Origin: Halomontanus rarus
GTDB lineage: Archaea; Halobacteriota; Halobacteria; Halobacteriales; Natrialbaceae
Reading direction: 5' to 3'
Length of the DNA stretch: 64,000 bases
Assembly (NCBI RefSeq): GCF_017357405.1
Contig: NZ_CP071597.1
Location: 868,001 to 932,000 of the forward strand
Within the stretch, counting starts at the first letter, position 1. Each line of letters begins with the position of its first letter. Below, in pieces: positions 25,988 to 35,472 of this stretch. Below the pieces are notes generated by a model. That model searched no databases and was not told the DNA's origin. It was given only the letters and a program-made list of their open reading frames with translations. A program made the translations under genes and the position numbers.

Positions 25988-28594
25988 TCAGATCGTCTCA
26001 GAACCGGTTTTACTGTGAACAATCCGATACGGGTACGGATAGCTGGGATGATATAACCCCGGCCCGAGCACGGTATTCCCGTCGTCGATGGTCGCGACGT
26101 ACACGAGCACGTCCCACTCGGACGTGACGTCTTCGGCCGGTATCGTCGCGTGATACCCCCACGCCGTCGATTCCATCTCCACGGACTGGAACGCCCCTTC
26201 GGCTTGATTCGTGCGTCGGTAATAGAGCGTCATCCCATCGAATTCGGAGAATTCGTCCGTCCGGACGTCGACCGGCAACTCGGTACCCGCCCGACAGGTC
26301 GTCGGCACGTCCAGTTCGATCCGTGGATGATCTGCGGATACCGACGAATCGACGTCGAGTTTCGGGACGATACCGGCGGGTCGGTCGATCCGAGACGCAT
26401 CCGCCTCGGTACGCATCGTTTCGAGTTCGTCGAGGTCGGCGTGCAACTCTTCGAGCCGATCCCCCCAGGTTCCGCAGTCTGTGGATTCCGCACCGAGAGC
26501 GAAGACGAGGTCGTCGTGGTATGTCCCGTCTCCTCGCTCGGCCAGCGACTTCCACGCGGCGATCGCCCGTCGCATGTACACCTCGGCGTCCTGTACGGAC
26601 TGCGTGCGATCGGTCGCTTCGTAGTGGCTGAGTGCCGTCGCCGCACGCGTCTTGGACGCGTGATAGCTCGCTAGCTCCGCGATCATTCGAACGTCGAGCG
26701 CAGTGGCAGTGAACTCGCCGCTCGCCGTCTCGAGCGTCTCCGCCGCACGATCGATCGCCGCAGTCGCCCGCGTCGCGAACTGATCGAGCCACCGTGCGAC
26801 CTGCAGGGGCGTGTATTTGTGAGTTAGATCCTCGGAAATCACATCTGCAACGTACTCGTCGATTGCGTAGAACAGCCCGGGATCGCTCGGTTCGGCCGAT
26901 GCGTAGGTTACGTCACCGAGAGCCGGGTTGTGATTGTGAACTTCGAAAAGCGCGCCGCCGGTATCGAGTTCCGCCCAGTTGACCAGCATCGGGTGACGAG
27001 TGAGGTGTGCTGCGGTAATCAACGGGAGGACTTTGCTCGCACTACGGTACGCCGCCAGAACGTCCGTCGCCGCATCGTCGAATCGTGCCCGAAACGCGCG
27101 CGCCCAGACGTCCGGATCGGTGTCTCTCGAGTAGCCGAGCCGTCCGAAAAACAGGTACCACGCCCAGTACCGGTCGTCCTCCCACTCGTAGTGACGAAGC
27201 TCGGGATCGTCGAAGAGCGGCCAGCCGCCGCCTCGGTCGCGCTGGACGAAGAACCGGCCGCCTTTCAGACAGAGCGGGGTCGCTACCTCGAACCCCCTCG
27301 AGTCGCCGAGGTCGGTGCTGTGGCTGAACCGGCGTGCGTAGTCCGGATCGCCCCAGAGGAACAGCCGGTTCGTCCCCGCAGCCCACAGTCTGTACAGCAG
27401 GTCGAACGTGCGCGGTTTTTCCAGGAGGTTCGAGTAGCTGTAGCGTCGATGCCGGTTCATGTCGTCGAGGTTCTCGAGTTCGCCGCGTCGCATCCGCGTG
27501 AGGTGGTAGGGGAGCCCGGTCGACTCGCACCAGTACTTCGTCGAGACCGTCAGTTCGACGCCGGTCTCCTGGGCGTGGCGGATCATGTCGTCGGTCAACC
27601 CCTTCGCGCGCAAATCTAGCTCGAGCGGCTCCCTCTTTTCGTCTGCAGCCTTTGCGATTCCCTCGACGATCTCCTGCCAGAACGTCTCCGCGGTCGACCG
27701 ATCACCGACGCCAGACTCGAAGTTCACCCGGAGCTGGACGCCGTCGATTATCGGGAACTCTTCGATAATCGTCCGTATTCCGGTGGCACAGTAATCGGCG
27801 TACGCAGCTTCGTCCGCCGGTAGCCCGTGGACGAGTGACTCGTCGTCATCGCGCCAGGGAAGCTGTTGCCACGTCGCGAAGACGAACTCGAGGCCGTAGC
27901 GGTGACAGAGTTCGCCGATCCGTCGAAGGCGCTCCCGATGTGTGTCGCGGTCTATGTCGAGCACCTCACTGACGCGGACGTCAGGATACCCGGGTACATC
28001 GACGAGAAACGGATACGGCGGCGTGAAATACGCGGTGTCGAATCCGGTGATAAGCACGAACCGGTTGAAACGGGCGCGGACCAACCGGTCGAAGAAGGTG
28101 TGCCAGAACTCGTCGTCGAAGAACCAGTCGTCCTCCTGCGGCCCCGCGACGAACCGATCCACGCCGCGAACCTCGTTGTCCGGCGTTTCGAGCAGATTTT
28201 CGGTCGCGTCGAGCGCCTCGAGTCCGCCGTCGTCGATACGCTCTGCGAGCTCGAGGAGCGCGTACACCAGTCCACGGGTGTCGCTTCCGGCGACGACGAG
28301 TGCAGTGCCCGGCCCCGTATCCGCCCACTGAAAGACGACACTCTCGGGTTCGGAGACCGGTTCGTCGAGAAGCGACTCGACGACCTGTTCGTCGGTCCGC
28401 CCGACGACGAGAACTGTTTCGGCGTCAGTCTCCGTCCAGTACCCGACGCGATCGATCGATCCCCCTCGACTGTCGACCGACGTCGAGAGTTCGTCGAAGG
28501 CGTACTCGAGCGGTTCTTCCGTCTCCGTTCGATTCGTGCGATCGACGACTACGACCGATCCATCGCTGGCGAGTGACGGTGACTGTGTAGGCAT
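25988..28594 (-). CDS. Large putative glycoside hydrolase with GH67/GH20-like N-terminal domain
   Basis: Protein of 868 residues. Near residues 95-115, VVAGSDTRGLVYALLELAE matches the small alpha/beta domain that precedes the barrel in GH67 and GH20 enzymes. A probable TIM barrel follows (FNRFVLITGFD, FVFATWQQLPW, VQLRVNFESG, FLWGDPDY), then a helical region and a C-terminal beta domain with LYYRRTN. I cannot assign the catalytic acids or a named family. A uronidase-like or exo-glycosidase role on the same polysaccharide as the fucosidases is plausible. There is no signal peptide. Confidence 0.65.
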   Translation of the reverse strand: MPTQSPSLASDGSVVVVDRTNRTETEEPLEYAFDELSTSVDSRGGSIDRVGYWTETDAETVLVVGRTDEQVVESLLDEPVSEPESVVFQWADTGPGTALVVAGSDTRGLVYALLELAERIDDGGLEALDATENLLETPDNEVRGVDRFVAGPQEDDWFFDDEFWHTFFDRLVRARFNRFVLITGFDTAYFTPPYPFLVDVPGYPDVRVSEVLDIDRDTHRERLRRIGELCHRYGLEFVFATWQQLPWRDDDESLVHGLPADEAAYADYCATGIRTIIEEFPIIDGVQLRVNFESGVGDRSTAETFWQEIVEGIAKAADEKREPLELDLRAKGLTDDMIRHAQETGVELTVSTKYWCESTGLPYHLTRMRRGELENLDDMNRHRRYSYSNLLEKPRTFDLLYRLWAAGTNRLFLWGDPDYARRFSHSTDLGDSRGFEVATPLCLKGGRFFVQRDRGGGWPLFDDPELRHYEWEDDRYWAWYLFFGRLGYSRDTDPDVWARAFRARFDDAATDVLAAYRSASKVLPLITAAHLTRHPMLVNWAELDTGGALFEVHNHNPALGDVTYASAEPSDPGLFYAIDEYVADVISEDLTHKYTPLQVARWLDQFATRATAAIDRAAETLETASGEFTATALDVRMIAELASYHASKTRAATALSHYEATDRTQSVQDAEVYMRRAIAAWKSLAERGDGTYHDDLVFALGAESTDCGTWGDRLEELHADLDELETMRTEADASRIDRPAGIVPKLDVDSSVSADHPRIELDVPTTCRAGTELPVDVRTDEFSEFDGMTLYYRRTNQAEGAFQSVEMESTAWGYHATIPAEDVTSEWDVLVYVATIDDGNTVLGPGLYHPSYPYPYRIVHSKTGSETI

Positions 28595-28954
28595 GAGTGG
28601 TTTCTATGACTACTATTCACATACGTCTACATAAAATCGTGTACCAGTGGACCGATCGATTTCTTCGTCTTCGAATCGACATCGACGCGTATCGAGATCG
28701 TCTGTACGATGCCATGTGTCGTATCGCGGACGAGTACGAGGTCGACTGATCGATTCGGACTCGATCGTGGATTCGATTCGAACGGAAGTTCGGTAATTGT
28801 GAACTCCCCACACTATCGTCGTCGGTCGAATCTCCGCTAGTAATAAAGTGTAACAGTCATACCTCTGTTACACCCTCCGTTCATAATTATAAAACATAGG
28901 CGTTCCGTCCGGAATATCCGGGGCGTATTTTACTCAGCGTCTGGTAATACCGTC

Positions 28955-29992
28955 TCAGGTGACGAGGTGCGTCGGTTCCTCGTCGTCGAGCCACGTTTCC
29001 ACTTGCGCGGCGATGATGCGGGGGCCTTCGAGAACGGCGTCTCGAGTCGATCCCGCGACGTGGGGAGTGAGAACCACCCCGTCGCAGTCGAACAGCGGAT
29101 GATCGTCGGGCAATGGTTCCTCCCGGAAGACGTCGAGTGCTGCACCGGCGATCGATCTCGATTGCAGAGCGTCGATGAGTGCGTCTTCGTCGACGAGTCC
29201 ACCTCGGGCCGTGTTCACGAGAATCGCCCCGTCTCGCATCGTCTCGAACTCCTCGGTGCTCAGAAGGGACTCGGTCTCGTCGGTGAGTCGGACGTGAAGC
29301 GTGACCACGTCGGCACGAGCGAGCAGTCCGGGCAGGTCGTCGGGTTCGGCGCCCAGCTCTCGAACTGTCCGGTCGTCGACGTAGGGATCGTGGACCACGA
29401 TATCGGCGTCGAACCCCCGGAGGCGTTTCGTCACTTCGCGACCGATATTTCCGAACCCGACGACCCCGATCGTGAGGGCGTGTACGTCTCGCGGCAGCCG
29501 ATCCGGATCGAACACCTGACTCCACTCGCCGTTTGCGAGTTCGGCGTGGTGAAAGGGTATCTCGCGGATCCGCGAGAGGATCATCGACGTCGCGTAGTCG
29601 GCCACTGCGTGCTTGTTCCGACCGGGAGCGTGGACGACGTCGACACCGTTGGCGGACGCGGCTTCGACGTCGACGTTTTCGGTTCCGCCACGGGCACAGC
29701 CGACGATCCGAAGATCGTCACCGGCCGCGATGAGCTCGGCGGAAACGGGTGCTTTGTGGACGATCAGGACGTCGACGCCGTCGAGCTTCCGTTCGATCTC
29801 CGCCGTGTCGTAGCCGCCCGGACCGACAGCCTCCATGTCCATCGTCACGTCTCGGAACGCCGCCGGTGAGAGGCCGCCGTTCCAGTCCATCCGTTCGAAC
29901 GCCACCCCGCGTTCCGCGAGGAAGCTGGCGGCTTCGTACATGTACTCGCTGGGCTGCTGCGGATCGCCACAGAGCAAACAGGTGACGGTCAT
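28955..29992 (-). CDS. D-isomer-specific 2-hydroxyacid dehydrogenase
   Basis: NAD-dependent dehydrogenase of 345 residues of the PGDH/GyaR family. The Rossmann motif is VGFGNIGREV; catalytic Arg is in NTARGG, Glu in FREEPLP and His in LTPHVAGS. It follows the FGGY kinase by 27 bases on the same strand, so aldolase, kinase and dehydrogenase form one operon. It may handle a 2-hydroxy or 2-keto acid released by the aldolase branch. Confidence 0.88.
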   Translation of the reverse strand: MTVTCLLCGDPQQPSEYMYEAASFLAERGVAFERMDWNGGLSPAAFRDVTMDMEAVGPGGYDTAEIERKLDGVDVLIVHKAPVSAELIAAGDDLRIVGCARGGTENVDVEAASANGVDVVHAPGRNKHAVADYATSMILSRIREIPFHHAELANGEWSQVFDPDRLPRDVHALTIGVVGFGNIGREVTKRLRGFDADIVVHDPYVDDRTVRELGAEPDDLPGLLARADVVTLHVRLTDETESLLSTEEFETMRDGAILVNTARGGLVDEDALIDALQSRSIAGAALDVFREEPLPDDHPLFDCDGVVLTPHVAGSTRDAVLEGPRIIAAQVETWLDDEEPTHLVT

Positions 29993-30019
29993 TGCCTCTA
30001 TAATCGTGAGTCCCCGCTT

Positions 30020-31507
30020 TCAAGCTACCCATGTGGGTTCCAGGGCGGTCCGAACGCGATCGAATCGGTCCCTGACAGGCCGATACTGCGCCGCCCGAGA
30101 CGGAACGTACTCCGTCCCGACGCCGACCGCTCGGTCGGCCGCCTCGGTGGCGTCTTCGTAACAGCCGACGGCGACACCCGCACAGAGGGCCGCACCTCGA
30201 GCGCCGACTTCGGTGCTGTCGGGCGTGCTGACGCGGGCGTCCAGGACGTCGGCGAAGATCTCACACCAGACGTCGCTCCGGGCACCGCCGCCGGTCAGTC
30301 GGATCTCGACGAGGTCGCGCGGGGGTACGAGTTCGCGGAGAGCGTCACACTGGGTAATCGCGACACCCTCGTAGATTGCCCGGAGCATGTGCGCCTTCGT
30401 ATGGTCCATTCGAAGGCCGTAGAATCCGCCGCGTGCGTTCGGATTCGCCACGGAACCCCGGAGGTAGGGTAAGAAGAGTACGCCGTCCGAACCCGGGGAC
30501 ACGTCCGCGACCTTCTCGTCGTAGAGGGCGTACTCGTCGAGTCCGCGCTCCGTCGCTTCCCGCTGCCAGTCCGAACAGCACTCCTCGACGAACCAGTCGA
30601 CGCACGCGGCGGCCGAGCGGTTGCCGCGGTAGGTCAACCAGCCGTCCAGATACCGCCGCGAGAGGCCGGGTTCGGTCGCGGGTGCCGGCGACTGGCGAAC
30701 GCCGATGCTCTGCCCCCAGGTGCCGACGATGACGACACCGCTGCCGGGTCGAGTCGCACCAGCACCGAACGCACACGCGCCGACGTCGTGCAGGCCGGTG
30801 GCGACGGGAACGCCCGCCGGAAGGCCGGTCTTCGCGGCGGCTTCCGCGGTGATCGTGCCACACGATTCAGTACTCGGGACGACCGGCGCCAACACGTCGG
30901 CACACGCCTCGAGACCGAGTTCCCCGAACACGTCGGATGCGTCTGTACCGCCGCTGTCGGGGAATACGCTCGCTTCCATCTCGTCGGTACACACCCGCCC
31001 GGTGAGTCGGTGTCTGACGACGTCCTTGCAGAAGAGCACCCGATCGATCGCCGCGTAGGTCTCCGGTTCCTCCCGTTTCACCCACGCGAGCAAGCTCAAC
31101 GGGTCCGCACCGAACGGCTCCCACCCGAGTCTCTCGCGGACGGCCTCGAGCGTCCCGTCGCTCTTCCAGTCGTCGACGATCTCCGCGGCGCGACTGTCGG
31201 TCGACTTGATGCCGCGACGCGGCGGTTCGCCGTCGGCGTCCAGCGCGTAGAGACCGTGACCGTGGCCGGCGACGCCGACGCCCGCCACCGCCGTCGGATC
31301 GACCGCGTCCTGACGGAGGAGGCGGCGGACGACGTCGGCGACGGTCTCCCAGAGATCGTCGTGGCGCTGTTCCTCGCGATCGGGCGCGGGAGATACACCG
31401 GGGGTGGCCAGCGACGAGACCGCGATCTCTCGACCCTCGAGGTCGAACGCTGCCGCCTTCACGTTCGTGAGTCCGGCGTCGATACCCACGAGGAGACGTT
31501 CGGTCAC
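30020..31507 (-). CDS. FGGY family carbohydrate kinase
   Basis: Sugar kinase of 495 residues. It has GIDAGLTNVKAAAFD at the N terminus, the probable catalytic Asp in GLHDVGACAFG and a C-terminal ATP-site stretch LTGGGARSDVW. The order and motifs recall E. coli LyxK-type L-xylulose kinases. It overlaps the aldolase gene by four bases (ATGA), indicating translational coupling. Kinase plus class II aldolase points to a ketose that is phosphorylated and then split into two three-carbon or two-carbon units; L-fuculose is possible but not shown. Confidence 0.88.
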   Translation of the reverse strand: MTERLLVGIDAGLTNVKAAAFDLEGREIAVSSLATPGVSPAPDREEQRHDDLWETVADVVRRLLRQDAVDPTAVAGVGVAGHGHGLYALDADGEPPRRGIKSTDSRAAEIVDDWKSDGTLEAVRERLGWEPFGADPLSLLAWVKREEPETYAAIDRVLFCKDVVRHRLTGRVCTDEMEASVFPDSGGTDASDVFGELGLEACADVLAPVVPSTESCGTITAEAAAKTGLPAGVPVATGLHDVGACAFGAGATRPGSGVVIVGTWGQSIGVRQSPAPATEPGLSRRYLDGWLTYRGNRSAAACVDWFVEECCSDWQREATERGLDEYALYDEKVADVSPGSDGVLFLPYLRGSVANPNARGGFYGLRMDHTKAHMLRAIYEGVAITQCDALRELVPPRDLVEIRLTGGGARSDVWCEIFADVLDARVSTPDSTEVGARGAALCAGVAVGCYEDATEAADRAVGVGTEYVPSRAAQYRPVRDRFDRVRTALEPTWVA

Positions 31508-32511
31508 GATCGGGCGTACCGGCTCTGTCCGGCGCTGCCGGTCAACTCGGCGAGTTCGGTCATCACGTCCGCGAGCCGCGTCCGGACCTCCTCGGCGGCG
31601 ACGCCGGGGTGGAAGTGCGCTTTCTCGGGCGACCAGTCGGCGTCCGAGTAGAGCGTGTCACGGCCCTCGACACCGTCCGGTGGGACGATCGAATCCTCGT
31701 GGTCGCGGTAGTAGTCGAACGCCGTCCTGGTGTACTCGTACTGATACCGAGTGTTCGTGTTGAACTTCCGGACGCCCGCGTCGACGAACGCGCGGACTTG
31801 CTCGTCGGTCAATCCCGAGGAACCGTGGACGACGAGCGGGACCTCGAGTCCGCGGTCTCGAAGCGCGTCGTCGACCGCACGTGCGACGTCGGGGCGAACG
31901 TCCAGCTCCCGGCCGGAAGCGACGCCGTGTTGGGTGCCGACGGAGATCGCGAGCAGATCACACCCGGTTCGGTCGACGAACTCCACGGCACGTTCCGGAT
32001 CGGTGTAGAACGCATCGTCGGCGCTCGTCTCGACGCCACCCTCTTCGCCGGCGACGCGACCGAGTTCGGCCTCGACGAGGACGTCCCGTTCGGACGCCGA
32101 GACGAGATCGACTGCACGACGAGTTCGTTCGACGTTCGCTTCGAAGGGCTCCGCTGACGCGTCGACCATCACCGACGACGGGATACCCGACTGGATACAC
32201 GCGCGGAGGAACTCCTCGTCGTCCGGGCGGACGTGATCGATGTTACAGAAGACGCCGACCTCTTTCGACGCGGCCAGCTCCCGAAGGTACGAGCCGAACG
32301 CGCGAAGCCCCGCTTGGGGGTCACCGTCGCCGTAAAACCCGGCCGTTTCCTCGTTTATCTGGACGACGAGATCGGACCCGACGCGGTCGGCACCGCGGAG
32401 TAGCCCGACGAGAATGTCGAACTGGACGACGTTACTCGCGAAGAAGCCGTACTCACCGTCTCGTGCGTGACGATACACCCGTTCGAGATCGTTCCCGTGA
32501 CAGTATGGCAT
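31504..32511 (-). CDS. Class II ketose-bisphosphate aldolase family protein
   Basis: Zinc aldolase of the Fba/GatY/KbaY fold, 335 residues. Zinc and catalytic motifs are seen as CNIDHVRPD, EAELGRVAGEEGG, LAISVGTQHG and VVHGSSGL. It is first in the operon with the FGGY kinase and hydroxyacid dehydrogenase and likely cleaves the ketose 1-phosphate (or bisphosphate) they make. It is not of the AraD/FucA family, so this is not the classical bacterial L-fuculose-1-phosphate aldolase. Confidence 0.85.
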   Translation of the reverse strand: MPYCHGNDLERVYRHARDGEYGFFASNVVQFDILVGLLRGADRVGSDLVVQINEETAGFYGDGDPQAGLRAFGSYLRELAASKEVGVFCNIDHVRPDDEEFLRACIQSGIPSSVMVDASAEPFEANVERTRRAVDLVSASERDVLVEAELGRVAGEEGGVETSADDAFYTDPERAVEFVDRTGCDLLAISVGTQHGVASGRELDVRPDVARAVDDALRDRGLEVPLVVHGSSGLTDEQVRAFVDAGVRKFNTNTRYQYEYTRTAFDYYRDHEDSIVPPDGVEGRDTLYSDADWSPEKAHFHPGVAAEEVRTRLADVMTELAELTGSAGQSRYARS

Positions 32512-32662
32512 TCGTTGCGTACGACATCGTCAGGGGCCGTGGTATAGGTATCGACTATCCGGTCGAACAGGCGAGGGCCGCGGTCTGCGCTCTCACAGTC
32601 GATCGATGTCGACGAAACGACCAGAAGAATCAAACCGGTACGGCGTCCTTGTCGGGATATCC

Positions 32663-33478
32663 ATGCCGAACGATGAACTTCCGGACATCGGGCTCGGAAC
32701 GTGGCAGAATACCGATCCCGAGCGATGCGCACGGAGCGTGGCGACGGCCCTCGACGCGGGGTATCGTCACGTCGATACGGCACAGCACTACGGCAACGAA
32801 GAGCACGTCGGTGACGGGATCGCGGCGGCGTCGGTTCGACGCGAGGAAGTGACGGTGGCGACGAAAGTCCACCCCGAAGACACCGGGTTGGGATACGACG
32901 ACGTCCTCGGCGCCGCAGCGACCAGTTGTGACCGTCTGGGCGTCGACTACCTCGATCTACTGTACGTTCACTGGCCGGTCGGTGACTACGAGGCCTCGGA
33001 GACGCTCGCTGCTCTCGAGGAACTGGTCGACCGCGGCACTGTCGGACACATCGGCGTCTCGAACTTCTCGGTCGACTTGCTCGAGGAGGCGCGCGCGGCC
33101 CTCGACGACCCACTGTTCGCACATCAGGTCGAGATGCATCCGCTGTTACAGCAACGGGAGCTCGTCGCGTACGCACAGGAACACGGCCACTATCTGGTCG
33201 CGTATTCGCCGCTCGCTCGCGGTACCGTGACCGAGATACCCGAGATCCAGGCGGTCGCCGAGAAACATGCAATCAGCGAGCCACAGGTGTCCCTCGCGTG
33301 GCTCCTCTCGAAGGACAACGTCGTCGTCATCCCGAAGTCCGCAACGGAGGCCCACATTACCGCGAACCTGCAGGCGGCGAACGTCGAACTCGACGAGGAA
33401 GACATCGCCGCGATCGACGACATCGACCGCGAAGAACGATTCGTCGAACGACCGGGTGCGCCCTGGCTCGACGGATAG
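32663..33478 (+). CDS. Aldo/keto reductase, second copy
   Basis: Protein of 271 residues of the AKR5-like group. Catalytic Asp and Tyr are in DTAQHYGNE, Lys in ATKVHPED and His in LLYVHWP; the cofactor loop VVIPKSATEAH is near the end. ATG 32663 gives MPNDELPDIGLGTW, the common haloarchaeal start; an ATG at 32606 is an alternative. It is divergent from the aldolase operon and may reduce an aldehyde or keto sugar made by it. Confidence 0.85.
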   Translation: MPNDELPDIGLGTWQNTDPERCARSVATALDAGYRHVDTAQHYGNEEHVGDGIAAASVRREEVTVATKVHPEDTGLGYDDVLGAAATSCDRLGVDYLDLLYVHWPVGDYEASETLAALEELVDRGTVGHIGVSNFSVDLLEEARAALDDPLFAHQVEMHPLLQQRELVAYAQEHGHYLVAYSPLARGTVTEIPEIQAVAEKHAISEPQVSLAWLLSKDNVVVIPKSATEAHITANLQAANVELDEEDIAAIDDIDREERFVERPGAPWLDG

Positions 33479-33559
33479 GGATCTCGGACGGCCGACGTCG
33501 GGGAGCACTTTTCCGTCCTCGAGACAGTTTCTCGTCACGTCGCCGGCGCCACATCGGAT

Positions 33560-33839
33560 GCCTCCCCTTCGGAGAGCGGTTCGGTCGTTCGAACCCCTCG
33601 TCGGCGACGAGGACGAACTCTTCGAGACGAACGCCGAACTCACGCTCGACGTAGACGCCCGGTTCGATACTGAATACTGTGCCGGGCTCAGACGTCCGCC
33701 GATTGCCACCGATGACCGACGGCAGTTCGCGGGCTTCGACGCCGACGCCGCGACCGGTCGCGTGGGCGAGCTGCGCCGCGAACCCGTGCTCGCCGGGGAG
33801 ACGGAAATGCCAGCAGCGTCTACCGAGACGATCGGTCAC
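33560..33839 (-). pseudogene. C-terminal fragment of an M24 family peptidase
   Basis: On the minus strand HATGRGVGVE, then PGTVFSIEPGVYV and EFGVRLEEFVLV match the last third of creatinase/Xaa-Pro dipeptidase proteins. The N-terminal two thirds are missing and the family GHGVG His is replaced by Arg. The frame can open at a GTG overlapping the TGA of the DUF6807 gene, but no complete catalytic domain is possible. It is best read as a decayed gene. Confidence 0.6.
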
Positions 33840-34828
33840 GTCCCGTCGGTGAACCGATCGTACTCCGCGTCGACGTCGCTCCGATCCGTGTCGTTCCCGA
33901 CGAGGAGCCGGTATCGGAACGTGGCGCTACCCCCGCGTTCGATCGTGAAGTCCGTCGGGTCCGCTCCGTCGTCGAAGGCCGCCCGTCCGAGGGGGTTCGC
34001 GGCGAACAGTCCGTACGGGCGCGCCATCCACCACGTCGGGAAGCCGGGATTGTCGGGGTGGTCCATGATCGCCACGGTCACGTCGTCGTCACCGACCGAA
34101 CCGTCCAGCGCCATCCACTCGGCACGGGTTCCCCACGCGTCCGAGTCAGTCGCTCCCGTACTGCTTCGATACGTGCCCGTGACGCGGTGATCGCCGGTCG
34201 CCGTCACGACGGTTTCCTCCCCGCCGGAGTCCACGAAGACCTGTTCCTGTTCGACGGGAAGCTCGAGCGCTCGAGTGACGCGGAATCCGAACAACCCTTC
34301 TTTGTCGTCGTGGAACGTGACGTCCTCGTCGGGGGCCGCCAGGGACGTCGTACGGTCGATTATTCGGACGTCCGGACGGGCGCGGAACGCGAATCGGGTG
34401 TTCTCTTCGACCAGAACCGAGTCGTCGGGTCGACACCAGTCACAGCGGACCTCCAGTTCGGCCGTTCCCTCCCGTTCGGTCGCAGTCGTTATTTCGCGGT
34501 GGCGAATCGTTCCCATCTCGTCTGCACGTTCCGGCGGCGTCTCCTCGGAGTTGTTCCAGAAGTCGAACCCGCTCACGTTGCCGTGGTTGAACCAGTGGCC
34601 CACCTGGTGGGGATGATCCTCGCGGTCGTCGGGTCGGGGTTCCAGCGGATAGCCACGCGTCACGGGGTCGCCCGACGGAGCGTTGATCGGGAAGAGAACG
34701 GGTTTCTTCAGCTCCGCATCGCGGTATCGGTACGCAGTGAACGGGTCCCCATCGACGAGAACCGCGACTTCGTCGCCCTCGTCGGGTCGCTCGAGGCGGA
34801 CGGTCGGTTGACGCTGTGAATCGATCAT
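33836..34828 (-). CDS. DUF6807 (PmoA-like) family protein
   Basis: Protein of 330 residues with the family signature: FPINAPSGDPVTRGYP, then DHPHQVGHWFNHG and GFDFWNN. Such beta-rich proteins are common in sugar-use loci beside Gfo/Idh oxidoreductases and resemble carbohydrate-binding or epimerase folds; the methane-oxygenase name is historical. It may act on intracellular oligosaccharides or their derivatives. The biochemical role is unknown. Confidence 0.75.
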   Translation of the reverse strand: MIDSQRQPTVRLERPDEGDEVAVLVDGDPFTAYRYRDAELKKPVLFPINAPSGDPVTRGYPLEPRPDDREDHPHQVGHWFNHGNVSGFDFWNNSEETPPERADEMGTIRHREITTATEREGTAELEVRCDWCRPDDSVLVEENTRFAFRARPDVRIIDRTTSLAAPDEDVTFHDDKEGLFGFRVTRALELPVEQEQVFVDSGGEETVVTATGDHRVTGTYRSSTGATDSDAWGTRAEWMALDGSVGDDDVTVAIMDHPDNPGFPTWWMARPYGLFAANPLGRAAFDDGADPTDFTIERGGSATFRYRLLVGNDTDRSDVDAEYDRFTDGT

Positions 34829-34926
34829 GAGTTGTAGTTCTTCTATCGATATTTGCTGGCTTCAGCGTGTCGTTCGTTTCGCAACGCGTCGCCTCTCGGA
34901 TCGCTACCGCGTAGCCAGCACAAAAT

Positions 34927-34956
34927 CATACGTCTTAGCGTCTTACGAGACGTATG
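34927..34956. promoter_or_regulatory. Inverted repeat overlapping a start codon
   Basis: CATACGTCT at 34927-34935 is matched by AGACGTATG at 34948-34956, a perfect nine-base inverted repeat with a 12-base spacer whose right arm contains the ATG at 34954. It could be an operator or an RNA hairpin hiding the start. Confidence 0.4.
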
Positions 34957-35472
34957 AGCGATCGGCGAGAGTACGAATTCGAGGGAACGAGTCCGACTAT
35001 CGACGACGACGCGCACGTGAGCCGAGAATCGACGCTCGTCGGCGACGTCAGGATAGAGGCCGACGCGAGCGTCTGGCCAGGCGCCGTGCTCCGGGGAGAC
35101 ATCGCCCCCGTCCGAATCGGTCGCGAATCGCATATCGGTGACAATGCGACAATTCACGCGGGGGTCGTCGGTGATCAGGTGATGATCGCCCACGGTGCCG
35201 TCCTCAACGAAGTCGCCATCGAGGACAATTCGCTCGTCGGGTTCAACGCGACCATCAATACCGGCGTCACGATCGGCGAAGGAAGCATCGTCGCAGCAGG
35301 GACCGTACTCCCCGAGGAGTACGCCGTCCCGGCGGATTCGTTCGTCCGGGGAATTCCCGCTCGAGTGACGCCGCTCGAGGAAACCGAGATCAACGTCGAG
35401 GCCGTGTTCACCGCGTATTCGTCGGGCGACTACACCGATCTCGCGACGCGTCACGACGAGTTGTTCGAATGA
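34954..35472 (+). CDS. Gamma-carbonic-anhydrase-like left-handed beta-helix protein
   Basis: Hexapeptide-repeat protein of 172 residues of the Cam/YrdA/PaaY group. It has VLRGDIAPV, IGDNATIHAG and IAHGAVLNEV, then C-terminal helices. Two of the three zinc His positions are present (ATIHAG, IAHGAVL) but the third, normally His a few residues later, is Asn in AVLNEV. Carbonic anhydrase activity is therefore doubtful; an acyltransferase-like or structural role is possible. A palindrome overlaps its start. Confidence 0.8.
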   Translation: MSDRREYEFEGTSPTIDDDAHVSRESTLVGDVRIEADASVWPGAVLRGDIAPVRIGRESHIGDNATIHAGVVGDQVMIAHGAVLNEVAIEDNSLVGFNATINTGVTIGEGSIVAAGTVLPEEYAVPADSFVRGIPARVTPLEETEINVEAVFTAYSSGDYTDLATRHDELFE

